64,000 bases of DNA, taken from positions 396,034-460,033 of the forward strand of contig BCIK01000016.1 of the NCBI GenBank assembly GCA_039545295.1, written 5' to 3'. Each line of letters opens with the position of its first letter. Within the stretch, counting starts at the first letter, position 1. The stretch is from Udeniomyces pyricola. Its lineage: Eukaryota; Basidiomycota; Tremellomycetes; Cystofilobasidiales; Mrakiaceae. A program made the position numbers and the translations under genes. Of this stretch, positions 1-11,030 are shown piece by piece. Below the pieces are notes generated by a model. The model worked only from the letters and a program-made list of their open reading frames with translations, did no database searches and had not been told where the DNA came from.

Positions 1-3000
1 ATGAAATCCCCGAATGGCCAACGAAGGATCGAAAGCTGACCTTTTCCTTTGAGGTTCTTTAGTTCCGGCACAAAGTGGCGAATGTAATCTCCGCTAGGGT
101 CGGCTTTTTCCGCTTGTGAGACGGGAGCAAAGATGCGAAAGTAAGGCTGAGGGTCTGTACCGGTCGAAGCGGTCCATTGCCAACCTCCGTTGCTGAACCG
201 GACATAGTGTGTGAGCGAGACAAAAGCGAAGACATAATGGATCAACATTTCCATTTCAGGAGACTGGGGATTGGCGAGTCTGGAGGATGATGTGGGAGGT
301 GAGACAGAGGAGTGACGTGGGGAAGGACGACTTACTTGGAAGCGAGATCCCCATCGACGAATTGGGTCATGAAGTACCGCTCACCCAATCGCCAGTCGAC
401 GAGCAGATCCTACAGATCCGTATACACGAAAAGAAAATCGCCATTGTAAAGAGGTCCGCTGCTTGAGATGGAGCGATTGCGGGTAAGATTGAACAAAAGA
501 ACCAGTAGAGGAGACATCGCGTACCTTGACGAGGAAGGAAGCAGCGATCATTCGAGCACGGTTGTGCATCCATCCTTGTTGGTTCGCTTGACGCATAGCG
601 GCATCGACGATAGGGTATCCCTAATGGAACGAAACCCATCATAGATGCAAGTTCAGATGAGGCGGCCATGGAAACCTCAACTGGCACTGGATAGGAAGGG
701 TAGATCACGAGCTCACCGTCTGGCCTAACTTCCAAGCTCGGAAGAGATCTCGGTCCGTCTCCCATTGGACTCCTCGGTAATGAACGTTGAAAGGTTGACC
801 CCTGTTAAGATACAACAGAAGGGGACGATTAGAACGATGAGACGAGGCTTGGCGTGGTCTGACGAGCGAGACTTATAAACTTGTGGGCGATGCAGACTTA
901 CATGGAAACTCGAGGGAACGCCGCCATGATCTGGAAGGACGAAATGAGACGAAGAGTTTCAAGGTGCCAAAGGGTTTCAAGGTGTCAGTTCAGACATGAG
1001 CTCGACAAAGCAATCAATTTCCCATGAAAATCGAAACAAGAGGACGGAACCCACGTGATTATAGAAATCTCGCCATGCGACTAGAGGATGGAGATGAGTG
1101 TACGTCAGTTTCGTCGTACTATACAACTTAAAGCGTATGTGTAAGCGCGTACCTTCACTGAGCCAGGTTCCAGGGCCAGTTCCTCGGGCATCGACGGGAA
1201 AGGTAACCTTGCAGATGCGAATAGTCTCGTTGAGGACTTGTCGAGGGGAGAGGATACCCGAAGTCAGGTATGGACTTTTGCATCGAGGATCAAGCAAAAA
1301 AAAAACACAAGTCAAATGAAATGAGACGAGTATCAGGGTGGCATATAAATGGTAATCGGACTGTGTCGAACTTGAACGACGTACCTCAGACGAGATGTAT
1401 TATCCGCATCGGCATGATCCCGGTTGGTCTGGTATGCCCCGATACGAGTAGTTTTCGAGGAGGATGCAGTAGGAGGATCCGAGGGGAGAGGAGTGACCGC
1501 GCCGAGCTGTTTGGGTTGGGCCTTGGTCTCGAGGAAGCGGTGAAGCACCTGCAGGGAAAAGCGGCAAAGGATGCAGAAGAAAAAGAAAAACGACGAAAGG
1601 TATTGGCGTGGTCAAGATATGTCCACTCTGCTCATGAGGTGGTTACACGTAGAGAAAAAAGACACAAGACTCACTTGCATGGCCGTTTCCTCACCCTCGG
1701 GATGGACGAGTGCCATCATCGCCTTGTCTTTCTCTTCCAGCTCCCAGCCTTCGACCGTCTCCGGAATCTCCATCCCTTTCGTCAACTTTTGCCACTCGTC
1801 CTTGGCCATTTCCTTGGCGTCGTTCGCCTCGGGCTCGTCCTTCATCTTGAGCAGCTCGGGGTGGTCTCCAATCATCGCCGACCAGACCTTGAACCAGGGT
1901 GAAAAGACCTTGTAGACGGAACCATCATCCTTGCCCTTCTTCTTGACGCCTCCAGGCTCAATCATGAGGCGGTCGTGCTTGCATCCAAAGTACAAGTCCT
2001 TGGCCTTGGAAAGTCGACAAAACTCAATGTCTCGCTCGAGCTCATCGACCTCGTACGACATGTTGGCCCAAACGGAACCCGCACCGACGGATTCGACCCA
2101 AGCCATGACGGTCTTGGGCAGCCGGTGGCGTGGCTCCGAGGGAGGAACCGAGAGGCAGAGTAGGGGAATGTTGAGCTTAGATAATGGGTCAACGAGGGAC
2201 CGGAGGTTACGGAAAAGAAAGTCGATGCGGCGACGAGATCGGTCGTGAGCAGTCCATTCGGCGGGATTGAAGGGGAAGAGGACAAGGAGGGGATGGTTGT
2301 GCCGTTGAGCGTGATCGGAGGCGAGTGAGAGAGCAGTATTATCTTTGACTATGAGCATGTAGATGACCCGTCATGGAAGGCGGTGTGGATACGTATGTAT
2401 ATGATTAATGAAGGGCGTTAGTCAGTTGAACCCAACAAGGTCGACAATCACAGGAATTCCCGCAGAAACCACCCCTGAGAGGAGAACAAGCTTACGTCGC
2501 AAATCGTTCAATCGCATCCAGAATACAGTGCACTTTCCACCATCGGATTTGTGCTCGATATCTGAGGTTTCCTGCTCTGCAAGGAGCTTAGTGAGGATAT
2601 CGTATGGAGGATTCTCGTCTTTGCGATCGGCGGCCTCGATGGTGCTGACGCGGGGATCTATCATCATCAGCCGGTTGGGAAAGAGGATCGTAAGCATGTT
2701 GTCATCTTCTCATGAAGTATGTATACAGACAAGAGCAGACTCACAAATGTTGCCAGTGAAGAAATCCTCCTCGAGCGCGTCTCCTTCACCGTCTCCCTTT
2801 CCTGCTGTCTGTTTCTGATTGCTCCCAGCGGTCTGTTGGGACTTTGACGCGATCTCTGGGCCATCGTGTTCCTTTTCAAGCTTCTTGGGGCGCTTGGCGG
2901 AGGAGTCGACTGAGTCGGGAAGGGGTCGCTTGGATGGCATGGTGGGGTAGGTACGTCTGGCGAGGGTGTTGGGAGAGGGGAACGGAAGGGCAAGAACGGT

Positions 3001-3123
3001 CGGGTATGCGCGTGGGGGGCTGGCGAGGGTGTAAAACCGAGATTGAACTGCTGTGATGGGGTAGGGCAAGCGAGGGATGAGGGATACGAAGGTCAGAGAA
3101 GTCCGGATGGTTGAAAGAAGCAT
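1..3123 (-). CDS. PHR1: Class I CPD photolyase, C-terminus cut by window edge
   Basis: Light-driven repair of cyclobutane pyrimidine dimers using FAD and a second chromophore. Exon 1 (3123-2745) starts with an Arg-rich mitochondrial-type leader, then a basic nuclear-type stretch. Exon 2 (2705-2496) and exon 3 (2348-1675) give the N-terminal chromophore domain, with [10 protein letters not shown] joined in phase to [14 protein letters not shown]. Later exons carry the FAD/DNA-binding half: [12 protein letters not shown] and WRDFYNHV around 1030-1270, [18 protein letters not shown] near 545-600, and [20 protein letters not shown] then [20 protein letters not shown] between 420 and 120. The gene runs off the left edge, so the last residues are missing. 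Intron 1 (2744-2706) is only 39 nt. Family assignment is firm; some exon borders in 600-1600 are not fixed. Orthologues act in nucleus and mitochondria, which the two in-frame starts would explain. Confidence 0.93.
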
Positions 3124-5987
3124 CCAAGGGGTGGCTGGAAGGAGCCAAAGGTCAGGTCAGACTACTGCACGAAGCCAGATTGTTCAGAGACGGCCGGACG
3201 CGATCGTCCTCACGTCGATCGATGACGCAAGCAGCGCTCTTGATCGTCGTTGCGGCCGGAAACAAAACGACGTCACGCGTCAAGCATGCATCCAGATCAA
3301 TCGACGTGTCTAATTGCTCAACACGTCTTTATAGATATACAGTCAACTCTCTATATATTCTCCACGTCGTGGACCCTCTCAATTCCAAATCCATACTACC
3401 TCTATACTCATAGCCTTTTGGATCCACCGATTAGGTGATAGGCTAAGTAAATAGGGGCTGGATCAAGCGTCAGCTGACGCGTCTTTACGAGCACCTCCAA
3501 CCAGCTCCAACTTTGCGCGTTGCGAATAGTTGTACGGATGCCGACCACGTACTTGTGGAAAATCCCCTGATCAACATCAAGCTGCCAAACATTGCTCATG
3601 ACGTCGCCATGGCGATATATCTGTCACCCCCTGCCACCACAGAGGCCACCTGCCAGCTGAGGTCCACTCTCTGCACGGCACCCGCCTCCGTTCACCGGCC
3701 ACAGATCACGACAGGATGCGAATCGATTTCTCCTAAACTTTCCCATCCTTCATCTACAGGTGACCTGTGGTCTTTAATTGTCCCATAGGTTTTGCCACAT
3801 CTATCTCGCGGAATGTATGATGTCTCGTCTAGAATGGTTCGTATTATCTTGTCATTTCTCGCTGCTTTGACTTTTGGTCGTTTAACCATCATTGGTCGCC
3901 GCTGCTCACAACACAGGACTCATGTGCGGACGGGGACGAGGCGAACTTGGTCAGGACGTGTACGTGTACGTTGCTCTCTCAAGGTTGCTGTCTGTCCCTC
4001 ATGTAATTGTGCGAGCTCTTTCGATGTCTAGTTCTTTTGTTGTGCTATATGATATGTGTGTTCGATATATTGTGTTCTTCGCATCGAGCTTCTTCGCATC
4101 ATGAGTGAATTTTGAGTGCACGGAATGAGAAAAAAATTGTCTGGTTCAGCCAGTCCCTGACGATGTCTGGGTCAAGTTGACCCATGCGAGGCCTGGGAAC
4201 AGAGAAAAAGGCAGGGCTACCCAGGAATGATATGAACCTATCTAGTCCTGGGTCAAGTTGACCCAGATGGATCTGGGACTGGCTGAACCGACCTGGGATC
4301 AAAGGCCTGGGTCAAAACACCCCGCGCATTTCCCACAGTGCCTGGCGCCCATCGTATCTCCCTCGCGAGCAATCAAACTACACGACGTGAGGACGAACCC
4401 ATGAGCATCGGACCGCATGGAACGACATTAGTGATGTTTGTGCCGAGGCTCGAGAATGTCAGAGGTGATGACATGCCGCAGGGCTCAGGGTCACGGTGGT
4501 GGAGCAGGGCTACTAATCATATGATATATATCGGTTCGAGGGCGCGGGATGCGGACTAGGGGGCCAAGCCGGTACGTACGTAACGCGTAGGTCGACCAGC
4601 AGGCAAGAAGTCGTTTGAGATAAATGTCGAGTACTGTACGTAGGAAAGTATGTGATGATAGTTGTTGGTATGTACAGTTCAGGGCGAGTGATAGAGTTGG
4701 AAGATGGTAGTGGCAGTGCAATGGGCAACAATATATGCGAAGACGGTATATCATCTACTCGAAGGTGCTGCATCAGAGGAGCTCCTATCATTCTGTGTGC
4801 AGTCAATCACAAAGCACGGAAACGCGAGCCGTGAGATCGGCCAGCTTTTTTTCTTCTTCTTCTTTCGATTTCGTCCCAGCCAAAAAAAGCTCGAGAAGTT
4901 GCTTTCTGCAGGCCTTGCGCGCAGTTCAAGCTTTTTTTTTGGCTGGGGATTTTAATGATGCTCGACCGCTCAGCTTTATTCATAGTTGGTCGCCGCCAGG
5001 AATCCAGTTCGTTTCATTGCCAGTAGGAGGTCGATAAGACCAAGTAGCATCGAACAAGCATGATATGCCACGCAGCAAAAGCTATAGTGGAAACGAATGA
5101 AAGGTAAAGAGGAGAAAGAAAAAGACCCCAGGCAACTCTGAAGCCGATCATGCCTGGAGTACGTTGGTTGGGGCCGGAGGCGTAAAGATCGTGCATACAG
5201 TCGAGGGCGTATCTCACACAGGTCTCTCATGGCCTGTGATCCTTGTGAAGACCAATGGCAAAGTCTTGTCCAAACGATCAGATGGGCGATGCGCACCTAG
5301 CGAAAAATCCGAAAGGGTCCAAGTGCACAACCAGACCAGACCGCAAGCCACAGTACTGAACGACGCCGTGTCGGGTCAGCATCAGTATATGAGTTGCATA
5401 TCCTGAACAATTGCAGTTTCATGATCTGGCTGGGGGAAGATTGTGGGATCGAGGGAGAAAAAAAGGTTGAAAGAGGGGAAAGAAGGGGGAAAAGGTGAAA
5501 AAAAGGGGGAAATCGGAGGATGCCTGTGTTCATGGCCAGTCAAAGGTGAGACAGATTCTTCCCGACCCGGCTGTTTACCTGGGCAAAGTCGCCCTGTATT
5601 CAAAGTAAGAATCCTGTCACATGTCACACTGCCTAGACGTACGTTCTACCCCGTCAACATCCAACGTCGACACTGGCAGCAGCTCCGAGTTGTCAACGAA
5701 ATACACATGACGCAGCTATGGCGGCAAGATCGATACAGAGCGCCGGTCGCCAGAGCGTAACGGCGACTTGGCCAAGGCAAAAAAAAGATTGTATAAACCG
5801 GTGTGAACGGAGAGCAGACCCTCGACTAATGAAAGCCGCTGGCCGTGCAGGTGAAGGAGGAGAGGAGAGCAAGACAAAACGCTAGGCTAGGCTAAAGGGG
5901 ACACCGAACCAAGTGACAAAGGCGCGCGCAGGGCGGAAAAACGGAACAAAGTGGGACGACCGAGAAAGCCATGAAAACTTTCACAGT
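3124..5987. other. Gene-poor intergenic region (2.9 kb)
   Basis: Separates the photolyase start (reading left) from the end of eIF5A, so it should hold the photolyase promoter and the eIF5A 3' UTR. I see no reading frame or splice pattern resembling a conserved protein. It contains the nested inverted repeat at 4143-4289, a short ORF with a signal-like N-terminus at 3813-4031, T- and A-rich runs near 4845-4950, and an A/G-rich stretch near 5440-5515. Confidence 0.6.
4143..4289. repeat. Nested inverted repeat element
   Basis: The outer arms at 4143-4157 and 4275-4289 are perfect 15-bp inverted copies (GGTTCAGCCAGTCCC and its complement). Inside them, 4166-4184 and 4249-4267 carry TCTGGGTCAAGTTGACCCA and its near-perfect inverse; each inner copy is itself a palindrome around one central base. 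Spacing between outer and inner arms is similar on both sides, so the whole 147 bp can fold into one long hairpin or two small ones. Related CCTGGG and GGGTCAA words continue to about 4315. No clear target-site duplication is visible. It could be a MITE-like remnant, a structured RNA or a protein-binding array. Confidence 0.7.
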
Positions 5988-7100
5988 TTAGTTGTCACTT
6001 TTGCTAACGTCCTTGTAGGCGAGAGCCATCTCCTCGCCAAGAGCAGCAACGACAGTGATAGCGAGCTCCTTGCCGGCGTCGAAGAGGTCAGAGATCTCCT
6101 GGCCGAGCTTGCCCTCGGGAAGCTTGACGTCGTCCTTGGCGTTTCCCTCGTCGTCCATAAGGTTGAGGAAACTGTCGAGCAGAGAAGAGGATGCCAGTCA
6201 TGAGCTTGAGAACACGACGATGTCGAAGGTTGATGATGGAAAAAAGTCGGAAGAAAAAGATAAGGTCGCAACATGCTGGCCCAAAAAACTCACCCGTCGT
6301 CAACGTTGACGAGCTGGAACTCGGTTCGGGTAACGATGGGAGCCTCCATGTTGTGGGTGGAGGGAGAGATGCTAAGAGACAAGGAAAGTAAGAAATACAA
6401 GTCAGCGACCAAGCGCAGTGCGAACAGCATTCAAGCATCGAACGAGAAACGAGACGACTTACTCCTCAAGCTTCTTGAAAGTGAAGATCTATTGGGCGCG
6501 AGGACCGACAGACACGACAAGGATACACGTGAGGCAGCGCGAAGAGGTAGCATATGGTCCAGGTCGTCAGTTGCCCAGTCACAGTCACCATCGTGGACAA
6601 GCAATTCCCACGCCACACCCAGTTGCCGTTCCACACAGAAAACGACCAATGAAACAGCGAAGCCAGCCGAAAACGGGACCCCTCGATACAAGTCAAAACC
6701 GTCAACTCACGTCGGTGGCGATCAAGTGGACCTTGGCGTGTCCGTGCTTGCCTGGAACGGAGACGAGTGCATAGAGGGTTATCAAGGTGGGGAAAGCAAC
6801 AATCGTCAGTCCTTTGCGTCGCAAGACCAGTCCTCGAACTCCTCTCGGGGCGCGACATGCTCCAAGTTTCTCGCTTCAAGTTTCAACTTTGTTCCCCCGC
6901 CTCTGTGTCTCATCCCCACTTGTGAGCAACACGATCAACTTACCGGTCTTAGAGGTCGACATATCAATGATCTTGCAAGGTCGGCCCTTGATGACGACGT
7001 GTCCACCCTTCCTGAGGGCCGAACACTGAATGGGGAAGGTGTTGGAGGCACCGGCGGAACCACCGACAAAGTCAACATCGTGCGCGGAATCGTCGGCCAT
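5988..7100 (-). CDS. HYP2: Translation factor eIF5A (hypusine-containing)
   Basis: eIF5A binds the ribosome and relieves stalling, for example at proline runs, and helps termination; its activity needs hypusine on one lysine. Five exons in phase give 161 residues, the family's normal length: 7100-6944, 6751-6711, 6488-6463, 6371-6294 and 6171-5988. The protein starts [11 protein letters not shown] and contains [20 protein letters not shown]. The invariant loop SKTGKHGHAK puts the hypusine lysine at about residue 54. The C-terminal OB-fold follows, with [17 protein letters not shown] and [13 protein letters not shown]. The first intron splits the glycine codon just before the modified lysine. 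Exon 3 is only 26 nt. Start choice is supported by conservation and length. Confidence 0.97.
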
Positions 7101-7969
7101 TTTGAAGTGTACGGTGAGGTCTGTGGGAGAGAAGGTAGAGAGGATGAGAAACGAGGGCGAGGCAGATAGACAAAGCGCAAGAGTTTGAACAGAAAGGATG
7201 CGTACGGGAAGGGGAGGAGACGAGGAAGGGCGGGGCGGGTGGACGAGGCGAAAAAGAGAGAAGAGGAGAAGGGGAGACCGCAAGCCAAGCCGCGAAAAAG
7301 AGCCTGATTCTTTCGCCAGTCTGATCGAGCGGGGCACAGGTGAAAACGCCCATCCCCTCCGTCGTCACGTTCGCCCCGCTTAACCATCAAATCCATGGCT
7401 TGCCATTCATCGTGGACGGGCGCTTGTGTAGACACTCATCCTACACGCCCAATTATGAGATTGACCGCTCGCTTGTAATCTCATCGCAGTCTCAGACGTT
7501 ATTCCCAACAAACAGCATCACACACCCGCACACCATTCACTCATGCGCCAACGTCTACGGCCGCCGTCTAGTTACGTTCCAGGATTCTCGTTTAATTTGT
7601 ACTTTTAACCAAGTCTATATATGCGTGCATTTTCGACCGTCATAAACTGACAATCAACTCGGCGTGTTCGATTGGCCGGCAGTATAACCGGCGGGACAGC
7701 CGCACCATATGATTTTCCGTCGCACCAGAGGGCAACGAGATATCTCCTTAAATAAGTCTAGAACATACGCCTTGACATATATAAATGACTCAAAGTTTAA
7801 TCGAGGGATCAGGCCCCTCATATGGTATATATGCAGTGAACAAAGTCGGTCGCCATCGGAATATAATTAATCACACAACGTTGAATTTCGGCCAAATCCA
7901 CCCCGTGCTGCTGCTTCGCTCCACCCTCGACCTTTCTCAACCACCCACGTACCCATCAATCATCCCACC
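7101..7969. other. Divergent intergenic region, eIF5A and CCDC137-like gene
   Basis: About 870 bp between two genes transcribed away from each other, so both promoters should lie here. A C/T-rich stretch on the minus strand precedes the eIF5A start (7150-7290), as is common before highly expressed fungal genes. I see no coding signal. Confidence 0.5.
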
Positions 7970-9511
7970 ATGGCCCACAAACGTAGGCTTCCTTCTCCAT
8001 TCTGACACTCCCTGTGCTCTCTTGATCGTTCCATCCAACTGACGCCCTGCTCGTTCTTTATCGTTCTTCTCCAGGCGCAAAACGATCAGTCCGAGAGGCA
8101 AACCGAACCAAATCGTTCGTCTTCTCCTCGGACCTTGTTTTTACGATTCACCTCTGATCTAGCATGCTAGACTTTTACTTGAGATTACTACGAATCCAAG
8201 AATATCACGCTTGTTTGAGAGATAGATCGAGGTTGTGCTATTCAAGTTCCGTAATGTCAATATCCTCGGGCACTAACCATGTCTCCTGTCCTTTCTCTCT
8301 CTCTCTCTCTCTCGACCCTTCACACTCTCTCACTCTTTCCCATGCCATCCAATCCAGCGGAACTGATCGTGCTCCAAACCAACACGAAGAAGACCGGGAT
8401 CTCGCCAAGATGCCCAAGAACGCGATGCGTGTCTTGCTTTCTGCGCAGACCCGAGAAGACTATCGGAAGAGGAAGAGGGAGGAGGCGGAAGGTGGGGCAA
8501 GTGTCGGTAACAAGAAGGGCAAGGGAAAGGTGAGTCTTGTCGTTAGTCTAACCGGGCCGAGAGGCGTGAGGCAGGGGGTGTATAAGGGAGGAGTTGAGTC
8601 AGAGGGTGGGGCTAATGGAGACGAAACACAAGGGGACGGGATAAAGGACAAGGGAAGCGGGGGGGGGGGCTCTTACAACCGCTGCGCAATCTTCTTTGTC
8701 CACTTCAAATCCTGATTATTAGTGTAACTTCTGACGTCCTTTGCCCTCTTTTGATGCTTCTGTGCAGTCAACCCCCGCGACTGCAACCACCACCACCGCG
8801 TCCACATCCTCTTCGGCTACCAACAAACCCTCTCAAACGAGCTCGGCTTCGGCTTCGAGCAGCACGGCTCTCAAAATCCAGCCCAACGAGTCCCTGCTTC
8901 ACTTCAACCGGCGTGTTGAAGACTCTCTTCGATCGTCGGTAGCGATCGCGGCCAAGAGCGCCCGGACGCATTCGACAGAGATTGAGCGTGCCGAGCGGGA
9001 GGAGAGGAAGTTGAAGCACGATGAGCGGGTTAGGAAGCAGACGGAGAAGGCGAAAGGGAAGGGCAAAGCTAAGCAAGAAGCTGAGGATGAGGACGACGAG
9101 GAGGAAGACGAGGAAGGAGAAGGTGCAGGAGGGGCCAAGAAGAAAGCCAAATCGACTCCTTCATCCCAACCGACCACCACCTCTGGTGCCTCCTCTGCTC
9201 CACCCGTCGACAAACACGCCGCGCGAGGCCTGACGGACTTTGCTAAAGCGCAGTCTTCATCAGCTCCGCGAAGACTCAACGACATTGCCATGGCCCCTCC
9301 TACGCTGACGTTGCCGAGGTTTGCGTCCAAGGCCATCAAGGCCAACGCGGCGGCCGCCGGAAGTGAGGGTGCAACGGAAGGGATGGCGAGTAAGTTGGGG
9401 TTGAGTTTGGCGCAGGCGAGGATCTTGGAGGAGGAGAGGGAGAGAGTCATTTTGAGGTATCGAGAGTTGAAGGAACGGAGGGGCATCAAGGCCGAGATGG
9501 GCATGGAGTAA
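7970..9511 (+). CDS. CCDC137-like basic coiled-coil protein, probably nucleolar
   Basis: Four exons in phase (7970-7982, 8075-8114, 8358-8529, 8768-9511) give 322 residues. The N-terminus MAHKRAKRSVREANRTKS is strongly basic, followed by AMRVLLSAQTREDYRKRKREE. After a Ser/Thr-rich linker comes the most conserved-looking block, LKIQPNESLLHFNRRVEDSL, then a Lys/Arg/Glu-rich helix with an acidic run (about residues 165-195), then RRLNDIAMAPPTLTLPRF and a C-terminal helix ending KERRGIKAEMGME. The block order (basic N-terminus, HFNRRVE, LNDI..PP.L) resembles the CCDC137 family of nuclear/nucleolar proteins; I assign it from memory of motifs only. The first exon is 13 nt. Donor 2 is GTTCGT, a form that recurs in this window. 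It could instead be another uncharacterised ribosome-biogenesis protein. Confidence 0.75.
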
Positions 9512-9989
9512 GATGGGTATATGGACTCGGACCAGAGGCGGTCGTTTGGAAGGGGATCGGAGGGTCTTATTCCTTGTCTTTTTTTTTTCGTTGGATCGTA
9601 TGTGATCTTTTGAGGATGAGATGAGACGGGGAAGCTCAGAACACTACTGATAGGATAGGAGATGGTCCAAAGTTGCGCTAAATATTGCTCTATATGCATC
9701 ATGATGTTGTTTGACATTTGACACTCGTGCCCTACGCGACCAATCTCAAGACTCGCGTCAAGCTACAACACAGCAAAACTGCATATATCAGATAAGTGAT
9801 GCAAAACAATACTCCTGAAGAAAATGAGTTAACAAGAAACAACCCTTGAAGTAACGATCCCAGCTGATCTGGTATCGTTGTCGTATCTGCAACCTATTCT
9901 CCCATACCATTCTCCCGCTTCGTTCTCCCACCAAACCTCTCCCTTCCAGATATTGACCAAAGCACATCTCACATCCTTCTATAACTCCG
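9512..9989. other. Convergent 3' region
   Basis: About 480 bp between the stop of the CCDC137-like gene and the stop of the K+ channel gene, which converge. It holds both 3' UTRs; a T-run at 9580-9589 is the only notable simple sequence. Confidence 0.5.
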
Positions 9990-10979
9990 TCAGCTCCTTC
10001 CTTCTCCACCACCAGCACCAATACTACTACGACTCCGTTCCTCTTCTAGCGCCCGCAAGAGCCGCTCGACGAGCCTTCCTTGGGACTCGACCGTTTCCCG
10101 CAATGCATCAATCTGTCCAGAGAGGGCCTCTTGGTTTCGAGCGAGCTACACAACAGGGGAGAAAGGGAAAAAGGAGGATAGGAGAAGAAAGGAATGAGGG
10201 GGGGGGGGGAGGGAGATGAGGAGATAAGAAAGGCGCGAATGTTGAAAAAAGCAGGCATTTCGAGTGTCAGCACCTGAGATATGGCAACTTGACAAACACC
10301 AAACCCTATACTAAACCGACGACATAAGCGAGGAAAAAGAAAAGTAAAAGAAAACTATGTACCTTGAGATTACTGAGATCCGTCCGACTCATGCCACTTT
10401 CATCTCCACCACCGCTGCTTTCTCCCCGATGGCTCTCCACATTCTTACCCTCGCGTTTCCGTAAGCCCCCTCCTCCTCCTCCCAAGCCTCTTGCCGAGGA
10501 AGCTGGTGGAGGGCTCATCATAGACAAAGTCGGTAATCTCGACCTAGCAGTAGTGGTAGTAGTAGTCGCGTCCTGCTTCTCCTCTCCTCTTCCTCCTCCC
10601 CCTTCTTCATCGCCGTCGTCATCGTTCAAGAACCCTTTGAATCTCTCCTCCTCTTCCCTTTCCTCCTCCTCTTCGTCCATCCCATTCGGATGCAGGGCGT
10701 ATCCACCATGAAGCGGGTTTGGCCCTCGACGTGGTTGTTGATGCTGCGGCTGTTGGCGCGATGGTTTGTGAGGGTTAGACGATGTCGAAAGGGGGTCATC
10801 AGAAAGGTGATGAGGAGCGGAAGAGGAAGGAGAACGAAGATCAGGCGTTGACGCATGGGACGGGGTGGGAGATAGAGGCGAGACGCCAATGTGCTATCGG
10901 TGTGATTCACGGCCAAACAGGGGAGAGTTGGAGACAATGAATTCCAGAGGACAGCACCGATAGACAGGGGAGATGGATC

Positions 10980-11030
<51 letters not shown>

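Noticed and set aside
1270..1902. Long plus-strand ORF over the photolyase
   Set aside because: It is the antisense of photolyase exons, whose motifs are unmistakable on the minus strand.
3813..4031. Short plus-strand ORF with a signal-like start (MVRIILSFLAALTFG) in the gene-poor region
   Set aside because: Only about 70 residues, Arg-rich random-looking remainder, no splice or promoter support and no family recognised; kept only as a note.
4143..4289. Complete DNA transposon
   Set aside because: Only 147 bp, no transposase gene nearby and no clear target-site duplication; described as a repeat element only.
8899..9717. 272-codon minus-strand ORF over the CCDC137-like gene
   Set aside because: Serine runs mirror the acidic and basic tracts of the plus-strand gene; no independent evidence.
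9788..10021. Minus-strand ORF at the end of the channel gene
   Set aside because: Different frame from the coiled-coil exon 10145-9990, which fits phase and composition better.
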